The position numbers were made by a program, and so were the translations under genes. From Winogradskyella sp. (GTDB taxonomy: Bacteria > Bacteroidota > Bacteroidia > Flavobacteriales > Flavobacteriaceae): DNA of 64,000 nt. Where the stretch lies: NCBI RefSeq assembly GCF_013213835.1, contig NZ_JABSSU010000009.1, positions 8,853 through 72,852 on the forward strand, written 5' to 3'. Below are positions 52,571 through 63,200 of the stretch, in pieces (the stretch's first letter is position 1; every line of letters starts with the position of its first letter). Below the pieces are notes generated by a model. It was not told the DNA's origin and did not search any database. It worked only from the letters and a program-made list of their open reading frames with translations.

Positions 52571-52657
52571 TTATCTATAACGTCTTTTGCTGTTCCAAGT
52601 ATAACTTTTAGTTTCTGAAGATGTACTCGTTAATTGATTGTTGTTTAAAGTTCTCAT
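52571..52657 (-). CDS. array ORF 1: 28-aa cationic peptide, promoter-proximal
   Basis: MRTLNNNQLT at the start, again ETKSYTWNSKRRYR at the end, with synonymous changes at Thr10 and Ser23. It is the first unit of the minus-strand array, about 140 bp from the exbD stop. Together the three 28-aa copies differ at eight codons, of which five are silent and three are conservative (Asn/Ser, Ile/Leu, Ser/Thr). Confidence 0.62.
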   Translation of the reverse strand: MRTLNNNQLTSTSSETKSYTWNSKRRYR

Positions 52658-52716
52658 GATTATTCGTTTTTTAATTGATTACACCAAATAGACGATAGAA
52701 AAATAATTTTGTTACA

Positions 52717-52737
52717 GTACTTTGTAAAACATAGTAC
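52717..52737. promoter_or_regulatory. inverted repeat upstream of the small-ORF array
   Basis: GTACTTTG-TAAAA-CATAGTAC pairs at 7 of 8 positions. It overlaps the best, though imperfect, minus-strand -7 candidate (TATGTTTT, 52726-52733), so it could be an operator for the array. No clean consensus promoter was found here. Confidence 0.3.
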
Positions 52738-52779
52738 CGATTTAACAAATTTTAACTATTCAGAGAATTATCTCAATAA

Positions 52780-52806
52780 AAAGTCAAAAGGGAATTAATC
52801 CCTTTT
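52780..52806 (-). terminator. hairpin terminator spanning the exbD stop codon
   Basis: Perfect 8-bp stem AAAAGGGA/TCCCTTTT (52786-52806) with the stop codon (52795-52797) in the loop. On the minus strand it is followed by GACTTTTTATT. It should separate exbD from the small-ORF array. Confidence 0.65.
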
Positions 52807-53361
52807 AACCATGACTTCAGACACTATAAATGGATATGCTTTTCTAACTTTTAGCAACTCATCTTCAGAAATACTATTTATGTCCTTATTAAAAGTGTTT
52901 TTTACATATTTAGACCTTAACTCATAATATCCTTTCGTAATTTCATCCTGAACAGAAATAAACAGTTGATATTTTGTAAATGCATCATGACTTAAGGAGA
53001 TTATAGCTTCTTTAGGATGGTCTGATAATTCAGGTTTTTTTGATCCTAGACAATAATCGCAATTAGATTTACCGTTGTTATCAACAAAATCAATGACCAT
53101 TTGTTTAACATCTTTGAGTGCAACTAACTTATCTTCAATAAAAATATCTTGATTTTTATTTAATTCAATTCTCAAAATGTTCCTTTCGTAAGTATCCTTT
53201 ACACAATCATCAATATTTGGGCAATCGCTCGGCAGTTTTCTAATAATGCCTTTATCTGCAGAAATAGTTGTAGTAATTAAAAAGAAAATAAGTAACAAAA
53301 AGGCAATGTCTGCCATAGATCCTGCGTTGACCGTCGCAGAATGTCTTCTAAATGATTTCAT
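52795..53361 (-). CDS. ExbD/TolR family biopolymer transport protein
   Basis: A 188-aa inner-membrane protein. A short basic N-terminus and one membrane helix (about 17-34) carrying the essential aspartate in SMADIAFLLLIFFL are diagnostic. The periplasmic domain is longer than usual and has two cysteine pairs (DCPNIDDC and CDYC) that could form disulfides. ExbD works with ExbB as a proton-driven motor for TonB, but no exbB or tonB is adjacent, so it is either an accessory ExbD paralogue or acts with a distant motor. Its 3' end lies in a terminator hairpin. Confidence 0.9.
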   Translation of the reverse strand: MKSFRRHSATVNAGSMADIAFLLLIFFLITTTISADKGIIRKLPSDCPNIDDCVKDTYERNILRIELNKNQDIFIEDKLVALKDVKQMVIDFVDNNGKSNCDYCLGSKKPELSDHPKEAIISLSHDAFTKYQLFISVQDEITKGYYELRSKYVKNTFNKDINSISEDELLKVRKAYPFIVSEVMVKRD

Positions 53362-53462
53362 AATTAAAGTATTTAAAATGTTAATATTTTCATAAGCACA
53401 AGAACAATACCAATCTTGTTAAAGGTTATTAACAATTTCAATCTAAAACACTTACAATGTGC

Positions 53463-53470
53463 TATTTTTG
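53463..53470 (+). promoter_or_regulatory. -7 promoter box for the DEAD-type helicase
   Basis: TATTTTTG matches TAnnTTTG, 29 bp before the ATG at 53500. It lies inside the longer possible reading frame and so supports the later start. Confidence 0.6.
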
Positions 53471-53499
53471 CAAAAATCAACACATGTGTTAAGCATTAT

Positions 53500-55008
53500 A
53501 TGTCTGTAGATACAGTTCAAAATACTTTAAAAGAGAAAAACCTATATGATTATCAGGTAAGAGATTTGCATCGCATTTTTGATGTGATGTATGAAGAAGC
53601 TGATGATTTTAACTTATTATATCAACTGCCAACAGGTGGCGGTAAGACCGTTATTTTTTCTGAAATAGTTAGACGTTACATTGAGAAGAAAAATAAAAAG
53701 GTTGTTATTCTAACTCACAGAATTGAGTTATGCAAGCAAACTTCAAATGTACTTTCGGGCTTTAAAGTTAAAAACAAGGTTATTAATAGTAAGGTGAAAA
53801 CATTACCAGACCAAGACGAATATCAATGTTTTGTGGCAATGGTAGAAACTTTAAATAATAGACTGTCGGATAAAGATTTTGAGCTTAAAGATATTGGTCT
53901 TGTTATTATAGATGAAGCCCATTACAACTCCTTTAGAAAGCTATTTAAGTTTTTTGAAAATTGTTTTATCCTAGGTGTAACTGCTACACCACTGAGTAGT
54001 AATATTAAATTACCAATGAAGGATAACTATGATAAACTTATAGTTGGTGATGATATATCTACTTTAATCAAAAATGGCTTTTTGGCCAATGCTGAACTTT
54101 ATCATTACGATGTTGGTCTAACTTCATTAAAGATTGGTATTAATGGAGATTATACAGTAAAATCTTCTGAAGCTTTATATACTAACTCACTAATGCAGTC
54201 TAAACTTTTGACAGCCTATGAAGAACTAGCAAAAGGTAAAAAGACCCTCATTTTTAATAATGGTATATACACGTCTCGAGAGGTTTATTATACCTTTAAA
54301 AAAGCCGGTTATAATGTTGAGCATCTTGATAATACAGCAAGTAAACAAGAGCGTAAGGACATTTTAAAATGGTTTAAAGAAACTCCAAATGCAGTGCTAA
54401 CTTCGGTAAGTATACTAACCACAGGTTTTGATGAACCATCGGTAGAATCTATAATTCTCAATAGAGCAACACGATCTTTAACATTATATTTTCAGATGAT
54501 TGGTCGTGGTAGTCGAATTTATCAAAACCGTAATACATTTCAGGTTATTGATTTAGGTAATAATATTTCGAGGTTTGGACCTTGGAATCAGCCGGTAGAT
54601 TGGCAACACATTTTTAAATATCCAGATTTATACTTAGAAAATATCATTGATGATGACATTTTAGAGCGTGATTTTGTTTATGAAATGCCAAAAAATGTTA
54701 GAGACAAATTCAGAAAGTCAGACTCAATTGAGTTCGACATTAAAGAAGAATATAAAAAGGTAGTAGCTTCAGGTAAAAAATCATTTAAAGTTATTGAAAA
54801 CTCTATCGCCCAACATTCTCGTATTTGTATTGAGAATAGTGAAGATGTTTATGAGGCAAGAGATCTTATAAAACTGCTTCAAGATGATATCTCTTATAGA
54901 ATTAAGCAGTATTGCTATTGTATAATGAATAGTACTCAAAATTATAAAGATTGGTTGTTTGAAGAATATAACCGCAAACTACGCATAAGTTTTAACGGGA
55001 AGTTTTAA
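53500..55008 (+). CDS. DEAD/DEAH-box helicase (SSL2/type I restriction-like), stand-alone
   Basis: A 502-aa SF2 helicase from the ATG at 53500; a frame open from 53416 would include the promoter and adds no domain. Motifs are LPTGGGKTVIFSEI (about 42-55), DEAH at 138-141, GVTATPL, and in the second RecA domain TTGFDEPSVESIIL and QMIGRGSRIY. The core resembles those of type I restriction HsdR and of XPB/SSL2-like proteins, but there is no nuclease domain and no methylase or specificity gene nearby. It may unwind DNA or RNA in repair. Confidence 0.87.
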   Translation: MSVDTVQNTLKEKNLYDYQVRDLHRIFDVMYEEADDFNLLYQLPTGGGKTVIFSEIVRRYIEKKNKKVVILTHRIELCKQTSNVLSGFKVKNKVINSKVKTLPDQDEYQCFVAMVETLNNRLSDKDFELKDIGLVIIDEAHYNSFRKLFKFFENCFILGVTATPLSSNIKLPMKDNYDKLIVGDDISTLIKNGFLANAELYHYDVGLTSLKIGINGDYTVKSSEALYTNSLMQSKLLTAYEELAKGKKTLIFNNGIYTSREVYYTFKKAGYNVEHLDNTASKQERKDILKWFKETPNAVLTSVSILTTGFDEPSVESIILNRATRSLTLYFQMIGRGSRIYQNRNTFQVIDLGNNISRFGPWNQPVDWQHIFKYPDLYLENIIDDDILERDFVYEMPKNVRDKFRKSDSIEFDIKEEYKKVVASGKKSFKVIENSIAQHSRICIENSEDVYEARDLIKLLQDDISYRIKQYCYCIMNSTQNYKDWLFEEYNRKLRISFNGKF

Positions 55009-55045
55009 CGTTTTCTTGTAAGGAAATCCACTTTTAAACGTTTAA

Positions 55046-55079
55046 TTTGAAATAGGTATGGTTTTTGATTTTACCTTTG
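55046..55079 (+). promoter_or_regulatory. promoter of the 246-aa secreted protein gene
   Basis: TTTG (55046-55049), 22 bp, TACCTTTG (55072-55079). The match to the Bacteroidota pattern is good in both boxes. The predicted start near 55084 leaves about 20 nt before the TTG start codon. Confidence 0.6.
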
Positions 55080-55103
55080 TAAGAGATAGAATTGTTTTTT
55101 TAA

Positions 55104-55844
55104 TTGAAATCCTTTAGACTCATATTCACTTTATTCTGTATAACTTTCAGTACAGTTGCCTTTTCTCAAGTACCGGATAGAGAAAGGAAAACGATTCGTA
55201 TACCTGCTGAACCATCTGAGACAAAGAAGGATTCAATGCCAGAAAAAATAAAGGTGCAACCTAAACTAGAGAAAGAAGAAGATAAATCGAGTGGCGAAAA
55301 GAAAGAGGATAAGAGGTTTGTTATGAAAAAATCTGAACGCAAGCCTTTTTCTATGATTGAAAAAGATGGCCTAAAAAGTTCTGGTGAAATATTTGAGAAA
55401 CGTTGGAATAAAGATCTTGAAAAAGGCGGTATTATAAAAACAATGTCTGATCAATTCTTAGGTGAACATCGGGTAGACACTAAATTTGTAAATATTATTT
55501 GTAGAGATCACGAGTATGCTGATGGTGATCGTGTTAGAATATATATTAACAAACAAATAGTGAGGCAAAGTATTACGCTTACTAATAGTTACAGGAGAAT
55601 TGAAGTTGACTTGGTTCAAGGTAAAAATACTGTTGAAATTGAAGCTCTCAACCAAGGTGATTCAGGACCTAATACTGCTGAATTTGTGGTCTATGATGAT
55701 AAGGGTAATCTTATTTCATCAAAAGAATGGAATTTACTCACAGGTGTGAAAGCCATCATTGTATTTAACAATGAAAAAGTAACCATCAAAGAAAGATCTT
55801 CAGAAAGTAATGAAGAGGACAAAGACGAAGTATCTAATAATTAA
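55104..55844 (+). CDS. secreted protein of unknown function, TTG start
   Basis: A 246-aa protein starting with TTG, because an in-frame TAA stands directly before it and a signal peptide (KSFRLIFTLFCITFSTVAFS, cleaved before Q) follows at once. The mature protein has a charged linker (about 30-90) rich in Lys and Glu, then a beta-sandwich-like domain (about 115-225) with ADGDRVRIYINKQIV and LVQGKNTVEIEALNQGDSGP. The latter suggests an Ig-like, possibly carbohydrate- or protein-binding fold. The function is unknown. The 3' end overlaps rluE by 11 bp. Confidence 0.82.
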   Translation: MKSFRLIFTLFCITFSTVAFSQVPDRERKTIRIPAEPSETKKDSMPEKIKVQPKLEKEEDKSSGEKKEDKRFVMKKSERKPFSMIEKDGLKSSGEIFEKRWNKDLEKGGIIKTMSDQFLGEHRVDTKFVNIICRDHEYADGDRVRIYINKQIVRQSITLTNSYRRIEVDLVQGKNTVEIEALNQGDSGPNTAEFVVYDDKGNLISSKEWNLLTGVKAIIVFNNEKVTIKERSSESNEEDKDEVSNN

Positions 55845-56403
55845 GTGCTTCTAAATCTTTTGGTTGCATCTTTTCCAATTTATAGTCACCAATGCGTACA
55901 CGCACTAAACGCAAGGTAGGAAATCCTACTTTAGCAGTCATTTTACGTACTTGTCTGAACTTACCTTCGGTTAAAGTAATACTAATCCAAGACGTTTTAC
56001 CGTGCTTTTCATCTCTCACAAAACGTTCCAAAAGATGTGATGTATCTTCTAAGATCTCTGCCTTACAAGATTTGGTTACATATGGTTTACCATTAACAGT
56101 AATTTGAATTCCATTTCTTAATTGACTAATTGCATTTTCAGTAATAGCACCATCAACCATTACATGATATTCCTTTTCAAACTTAGCACTTGTAATATGA
56201 TTACTGAATTTACCATCAGTAGTTAAGAGTAATAGTCCTTCAGATTTTTCATCTAAACGACCTATAGCCATTAAATTTTCCTTAAAATCAATAATATCAC
56301 TCAGTAACTTTTTATTTCTTCTTTTGTTTTGATTGTTAATAAATTGACTGAGATAACCGTAGGGTTTATATAGCTTATAATAAGAATGTTTTTTTACCAC
56401 CAT
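55834..56403 (-). CDS. rluE: 23S rRNA pseudouridine synthase, RluE-like (RsuA family)
   Basis: A 189-aa protein from the ATG at 56403; another ATG at 56415 is possible. It lacks the S4 domain of RsuA, as RluE does. Visible features are YYKLYKPYGYLSQF at the start, the catalytic motif GRLDEKSEGLLLLT with the nucleophilic Asp, and the C-terminal EGKFRQVRKMTAKVGFPTLRLVRVRIG (family order: EGKFRQVRKM, then LRLVRVRIG). It makes pseudouridine 2457 in 23S rRNA. It overlaps the upstream DUF1853 gene by about 10 bp. Confidence 0.93.
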   Translation of the reverse strand: MVVKKHSYYKLYKPYGYLSQFINNQNKRRNKKLLSDIIDFKENLMAIGRLDEKSEGLLLLTTDGKFSNHITSAKFEKEYHVMVDGAITENAISQLRNGIQITVNGKPYVTKSCKAEILEDTSHLLERFVRDEKHGKTSWISITLTEGKFRQVRKMTAKVGFPTLRLVRVRIGDYKLEKMQPKDLEALNY

Positions 56404-57197
56404 ACGACAAAACATTTTTCAATTGTATTACCTTGCTTTACCCAAAGCAAAGGCGATTGATTTCTCTTATGCTGCTCTTCAATTATATATTTTGTCTCAT
56501 CATAGCCAAGCCAATTCACTGCATCATTGGGTAGTACCAACCATTCTAATTTTGTTGGTATGTAAAATAGATGATTCTTAAATATATCTAATTGTTCAAT
56601 AGATAAATAAAAACCTACAATGCAATTTTCGTTTAATGATGTATTTACATTAGTATTATACGGTACAAACAATTGCGCTTTAAAATGTACATATTGTTTA
56701 ATATTTTGTAGTCTGAGGTTAAGTTGTTTCAAGATCTCAGTACAAGCTTCATGGTATAATAAAGGTAATTGTTTCTCTTTTAATTTATCTAACTTAAGCG
56801 TTAAAGCATCTTTTCGATTAGGGCCAATCCAATGTTCTAAAGGATTATCATATTTTTTGGCTGTATCATAGAGATAAAACTTATAAACGACTTCAAGGTG
56901 AATAGGATTTTTATTTTGAACGTACAAAAAGTCTAGTTCACCAATTGTAATCTTTCCGTTTTTAATTTGAATACTTTCTGCTAATAATTCTGATTTTTTT
57001 TGATTTTGTATCAAAAATGAAACGAATTGCTCTACCCATTTTCCCAAACGCAGTTTTTTAGATGTTTTGGGCTTAAATTCTTCAAAAGAACTCTGAAGTT
57101 TTAGCTGCTTCAGATTGTTTAACTCATTATCATTCCAAAGCAATTCTGTGGATTGATAACCTTCAAACATTTTATATAGAAGTGCAGCACCAGTCAA
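56394..57197 (-). CDS. DUF1853 family protein
   Basis: A 267-aa cytoplasmic protein. The family core is KITIGELDFLYVQNKNPIHLEVVYKFYLYD (in parts: ITIGELDFLYV and HLEVVYKFYL, about 84-110) and HWIGPNRKDALTLKLDKL. The E-x-D and E-V-x-K pattern looks like a PD-(D/E)xK nuclease-type active site, but no activity has been assigned in what I know. It overlaps rluE downstream. The terminator of the giant T9SS gene lies just upstream, at 57205-57245. Confidence 0.85.
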   Translation of the reverse strand: MTGAALLYKMFEGYQSTELLWNDNELNNLKQLKLQSSFEEFKPKTSKKLRLGKWVEQFVSFLIQNQKKSELLAESIQIKNGKITIGELDFLYVQNKNPIHLEVVYKFYLYDTAKKYDNPLEHWIGPNRKDALTLKLDKLKEKQLPLLYHEACTEILKQLNLRLQNIKQYVHFKAQLFVPYNTNVNTSLNENCIVGFYLSIEQLDIFKNHLFYIPTKLEWLVLPNDAVNWLGYDETKYIIEEQHKRNQSPLLWVKQGNTIEKCFVVWW

Positions 57198-57204
57198 ATT
57201 AATT

Positions 57205-57245
57205 CAATTAAAAAATCACTTACCAAATATACGATAAGTGATTTT
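57205..57245 (-). terminator. terminator of the giant SprB-repeat gene
   Basis: Stem AAAATCACTTA (57212-57222) with TAAGTGATTTT (57235-57245), 12-nt loop, and on the minus strand a T-run of TTTTTAATT following. It lies 25 bp past the stop codon at 57270. Confidence 0.85.
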
Positions 57246-57269
57246 CTATGTGGATTTAACTAAATGAAA

Positions 57270-60200
57270 TTATCTATATAACGTAAAATGTCCAGTAAAT
57301 TCTCTATCAGTATTAGGGTCATTAGTTTTAACTACGAACCAGTAATCACCAGTAGGTAATTCGTTGCCATTATATTTGCCATCCCATACTTCACCAACTC
57401 TATAAGTCGCTATTTTACGTCCATATCTATCAAATATATCGAAGGTAAGATTTGGGTAATTCTCAATGCATCCTGGCGCCCAGGTGTCATATTCACCATC
57501 ACCATTAGGTGTAAACCAGTTAGGGATACAAATATCAAAGAATTCCATTTCAATTTGAGCCTGAGCTGAACAACCATTAGCATCTGTAACAGTAACGTTA
57601 TAAATACCAGTTTCAGAAATTAAAAATTCATTATTAGTGCCATAGCTTTGTCCATCCATCCAAAATTCATAATTACCAGTACCGCCAGAAGCATTAGCAA
57701 TAAATTGGTTGGTTTCCCCTTGCGTTAATGACAATGTAACAGGTTCTAAATCTTCAATATCAAAAAGAGGAGTGGTTTGTATACAACCGTTAGTGTGTCT
57801 TACATTGATGTAGTAATCTAGACCAACAGGTAAATCTGTGAACACATTACTGAGTTGATAAGGACCATCATTAAGAGAATAATCAAGTTGTGATAGATCT
57901 GTTATAGAGTCGTCAACAGTAACCGTCACCATATTGGTTTGTATATTGTTTTCACAAGTAAATTCTACTTCTACTTGCGGATTAATGGTTACTGCTTCAG
58001 GGAATGTAATGTTCCATTGTGACTCACAATTTTGCGCATCTCTCACATATACCAAATGATCACCACCAGAAAGATTGGTAAAATCAAATGTGGTTTGTGT
58101 AGGACCACCAGTAATAAAAGGACCATCAGGGTTATCTAAACTCACACTATAAGGTAAAGTACCACCAGAGATATCAATACTAAATTCGCCATTAGCGTCA
58201 CCAGCACAAGTTTCTTCAAAGATAGAGTTAGGAACAATAGAAAGAATAACGGGTTGGGGATCTACAATAGTAAAGTCAAATATTAGATAGCATCCAACTT
58301 GGTCTTGAACAATAATCGTATAATCACCACCATTAAGATTTTCAAAGATTGGTTCTTCTACAAACTGATTGAGTTGTGGTGAGATGGCATATTGAATTGT
58401 ACCCGTTCCACCAGAAGCATTCACTATCACAGAACCATTGTTGTTACCAGCACAAGTAATATTATTCACCTCTAAGGTTGCTTGAAGAGGCGCCGTAGGT
58501 TCGGTTATTGAAATCGGTGCAGATGTTGCCTCACAATCACCACTTTCTACATAAACGACATAGTCACCAGCAACTAGGTCAATAAAATAACCAGGTGTTG
58601 TTTGTGTGGCAGTGATAGCATTACCATTAGTATCTTGAAGTGTATATTGGTAATTTCCTAAAGCACCAAACGCCGTAGCAATAATAGTTCCTGTATTATC
58701 ACCAGCACAGTTGATTACAGGGTTTGTAGATTCTAGCTCTATAGTTAACTCAGGTAAAGGATCAATAGTAATTTCATTAGATACTGCAGCAATACAGCCA
58801 TTGTTATCTCTTACATAATATTGATAAGTACCCTCAGGAGCATCAAAGGTAGTAGAGGAATTGAAACTTCCAATAATCGAAGCAAAATCTTCAGTTAGAC
58901 TATAGTCATACGGGGCGGTACCACCAGAAGCACTTAAGGTTAATGTAGATGTTGTTAGACAGGTTTGTGTAGCACTTCTCACCAAACTAGCTTCGACTAT
59001 AGTTGGGTTATCAATAACGATATCTAAAGATGTCATTTCACATCCAAATCCATCGGTTATAGTGATGTTGTATGTACCAGCACCTAAGTCGTTAAAGGTA
59101 TTTGAGGTCTGAGGACCAGAAGTACTGACAGTTGGCGTGGTCATATTTAATGTATATACATAGTTTGTGCCTTGCCCACCAGTAACATTAGTGACTGTAA
59201 TACTCGCATTTTGATCACCAAAACAAGAAAGCATTGTTGAGCTTGGTGTAAATGTTGCTGTTATAGGATCAGGTAAATTAAGTGTAATTGTTTCAGAAGC
59301 AATACAACCTTCACTATCTATAACATTTACAGTATATGTACCAGCAGATAAATCTGTAAACACATTATTGGTAGAATATGCAACCGTAGCGTTACCTGTT
59401 AGTTCATATTGATAAGTTCCCCAACCACCATCAGCAATGGCAGTTATGGTGCCTTGATTGTCATCACAAGTAACATTTGAAGACTCAGTTACTGTTAATG
59501 TTAAATTCTCAGTAGGAGATGCAATGACTACTGTTCCTGTATTAGAACAGAACGGGATATCAGTTTCTGTAATTACTACCGAATACGAACCTGATTGTAA
59601 TCCATTTACAGTAAAAGGATTTGTAGCTGTGTTTGCATTTACAACACCAGTTACAGAAGCACCTAAATTATCGAATACCTCATATGTGTATGCACCAGTA
59701 TAATTAGTGATATCAATATCAAAAGATCCAGAATTATCACCAAAACACGTTACAGAAGTTGAGCTTAGGTTGAATGTAGGTATTACTGCTTCAGGTACTG
59801 ATATAGTTACTTCTGAAGTACATAATAATACAGTATCGGTGACTGTAATGGTGTAAACACCAGAAGGCACACCGGTAAATGTGTTTCCACTTAACCCAAT
59901 GGTAGCTGGACTTGGTGAAATAGCATAAGCATAAGATCCAGAGCCACCAGTTCCTGTCATTGTAATAATACCATCATCGTTATTACAAGATGGTAGGGTA
60001 GTGGCATCAGCGTTAACATCAATTGGCTCTGCGATATCTATAGAGATAATATCAGAACATCCATTAGCGTCTTGTACTTCGATTGTATGCGTACCCGCAA
60101 ATACATTTGAAATTGTAAATGGTGCTGATAAGCTTTGTAACGCTCCGCCATTAATACTATAACTATGCGGTGCTGTACCAGCGGTTGTTAAATTCACTTC

Positions 60201-63200
60201 AATTTCATAATTGCCATCAGTAATTAAACAAGAGTCAATGACCGAAGCCGTAATGGCAGGAGCGTCATCTAAATCTACTATAGTTTCAGCACTGGTTACA
60301 ATACAACCATAAGCATCTAAAACATGAATATAATAACTACCAGCATCTACATTAAAAGTACTGGTAGTATTCCATCCAGCATCAGTAGCAGGTGGTGGTA
60401 TAGCAGCAGTTGTAATTTGGAATTCATAAGGCGCCGTACCATTTTGAGCAATAGCACTAATCACCCCAGAATTAGGGTTACAATTAGCAGATTGATCTAC
60501 AGAAACCGATAAGTCTAGAGGAATTGCTGATTGTGTAATATTAAAATCATTTGTAATAATACCACACCCTGCATTAGGTCCTGTTATTTCACTTATAGAC
60601 ACAAAATAACTACCAAAAGGTAAAGGTCCTAAGTTAGATACAGTTAAAGTACCATTAGGTGCTATAGTTCCTGTACCTGAAATCCCTGTTGAAGCTAAAG
60701 ATAAAGAATCAAGAATGACATAGTTTACATCTACAGCATAGCCATATGTACTACTTATAGTGAAAGAGACGTTACCATCATCACTACCCGTACATGTAAT
60801 ATTATTTTCAGTAACACTAGAAACGGTTAATGTAGAATTTGTAGGAATAGCAGTTGTCGCTGGCTCGTAGTAACTACAGTTACTAGATTGGTCATAGACA
60901 ATAAATGTATAGGTTACCCCAGGAGTAAGACCAGTAAAGGTAGCTGATTGACTTCCTGGAGCATCTTCAGGAATCCAAGATCCTACAGGGTTAGGATATA
61001 CCGAAGCAGGTCCTTGATAAATACTAAAGAAGAATGGTCCAGAACTTACTAAAGTAGTTCCAATACTTACCAAAGCTTCACCACCTGTAGTACAATCTAC
61101 AGTAGAAGTGACATTAATATCTAAATCTGTAGGCGGTGATGCTACCAGTACATCTTGTACCAAAACAGAACAACCGTTAGCATCCACAACATTGATTTCA
61201 TATAGTCCAAAGTCAACAACATCAAAACTCACAGAAGTTGATCCTGTGGCATTTAATTCAGAATTGCTATAACCGTTAGTACCATTTACAAAATAATTAT
61301 ATGGAGCAGTACCACCAGTTACAGAGTCTACAATTACCGATCCTTGAGACACACCACTTAATGTACAGCTAATATCCACAGTACTGTAGGCAACAGCTAT
61401 AGCATCAGGTTGTGTTATAGTTACTGTTTGGGACGTAGAACAAGCATTAGCATCTGTGATACTAACCGTATATGTTCCAGCTGGCAAACTTGTGGTTTGC
61501 GTTCCATAATTCGTTCCTGTGGTATCGTTATTCACATTAATTGTAAATGGTGGAGTACCAACAGTAGTGTCTATGGTAATATCTAAAGCACCATTTGTAT
61601 CACCATTACATAAAATAGGTTGTGTTTGCACCACCGCACTTAGAGCAGGTGGTGAAATAGGATTGACTTCAATAACAGATGAATCTGCAGTACAACCATT
61701 GGCATCAGTAATTTGGAATTGATATGTTCCGGCATTAGAGGCGCTATAAGTAAAGTTAACACCTGTTACACCTAAAGATGTAAAAGCACCACCATTAAAC
61801 GATACCGCATAGGTATAAGGTGCTACACCAGTTATTGTACCTGAGAATACAGCGTCAGGTGTTGCCGTACAATCTAATCCTTCAGTAAGTACTACATTAA
61901 CAGTAGGCACCGGTAATGGATTTATTGTGATTGATTCACTGTAAGTACAATCGTTTTCATCAATGATTTGAATGGTATATGTATCTGGTGTTAGACCAGT
62001 AAATAGGTTAGAGGTTTGGTAAGCAGTTGCTGCAGAAGCTGGTGCAATGATTTGATACTGAATTGAACCAGATCCACCAGTAACACTTGTAATTGTGAGA
62101 TCACTAGTATTAGTAGGACACGTTAATGCAGTATTAGAAAAATCCATGTCTGTCGGTGGGTTCAAAGCGTCAATGGTCACAGTATTTGTTACTGCTGTAC
62201 AGATATTTCCATCTCTAATGGTAATGGTATATGTACCTTGAGTTAAACCGTTAAATACATTACTCGTTTGAAAATTGACACCATCAATACTGTATTCATA
62301 TGGTGGTGTACCGCCATTTACAGTAGTCACAGTAATAGATCCATCACCTAAACAGGTGAAATCCGTTGTTAAATCAGCAGTGCCTGAGATGGCAGTGTTT
62401 TCAGTAATGGTAACGGTCTGTGGTGTCGTTGTACAAACAGAAGTACCAGAGGTATATTGTAATACCACATCGTAATCACCAGCAACTAAACCAGTAAATA
62501 GATTAGAATTGGTAAAAGTTGTACCACCATCAATACTAAATGCAATAGTATTACCATTAGGATTGGTGACATCAATTTCTAATGTACCAGTATCACCAGT
62601 ACCACCACAAAGAATATCTGTAGTTACTACTGTGAACTCCGGTTGTGGAATGGTATCAATAGCAATTGTTGTACTTGCAGAACAGTTATTAGAATCCACA
62701 ACAGTAATATCAAAAGTTCCAGGATTGGTCACTATAATTTCAGGTACGGTCTGAAAATCTGTAGTACTATTTACAAAATAGAAGTAAGGAGGTGTTCCAC
62801 CTTGCGCATATATAGTAATTTCACCATCGTTACAAGTTAAAGGTGCAGTAATAGCCGCTGTAACTGTTAGTAATGGCGGTTCTGTAATTGTTACTGTTTC
62901 TGAGTATAAACACCCATTTTCTGTTTCTACAGTTGCCGTATATGTACCTGGGTTTAAGTTTTCAAAAGCATAGGTGTTTTCTATAATAGGCCCAACAGTA
63001 TTTACTACAGTGCCATTTTCTTCGAGTGTAAATGTATATTGTGGATCGACATCATTTGCTGCCAATTGAATGGTTCCTAATTCACCAAAACAGAAGGGTT
63101 GGGTTACCGTTGAAGTGACAGTAAAGTCTCTATCTCTAATTAATACATCAGGAACAGAGAATATACAAGGGTTTGAAGGTACCCCAATTTGTCTAACGTA

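Larger units (their letters stand above)
52161..52680 (-). repeat. tandem array of four units, each carrying a tiny ORF
   Basis: The start codons of the four ORFs are at 52657, 52520, 52383 and 52232 (minus), so the periods are 137, 137 and 151 bp. The 50-bp spacers after the second and third ORFs (52521-52570 and 52384-52433) are identical and contain repeated TGATTGAT runs, while the 64-bp spacer at 52233-52296 is related but diverged. An A-rich sequence precedes each ATG. The array lies between the exbD terminator (52786-52806) and a shared terminator (52097-52136). Confidence 0.9.

Noticed and set aside
52161..52680. Direct repeats as a CRISPR array
   Set aside because: The units are 137-151 bp, the spacers are identical or related rather than unique, and there are no cas genes. 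The coding pattern explains the repeats better.
53416..53499. 28-codon N-terminal extension of the DEAD-type helicase
   Set aside because: A consensus -7 box at 53463-53470 lies inside it, and the residues add no recognisable domain.
53500..55008. Type I restriction system
   Set aside because: There is only a helicase core, with no nuclease domain and no hsdM or hsdS genes nearby.
59458..62840. Plus-strand ORFs of 61-82 codons
   Set aside because: They are shadows opposite the low-stop SprB-repeat gene and have no promoter, start context or recognisable sequence.
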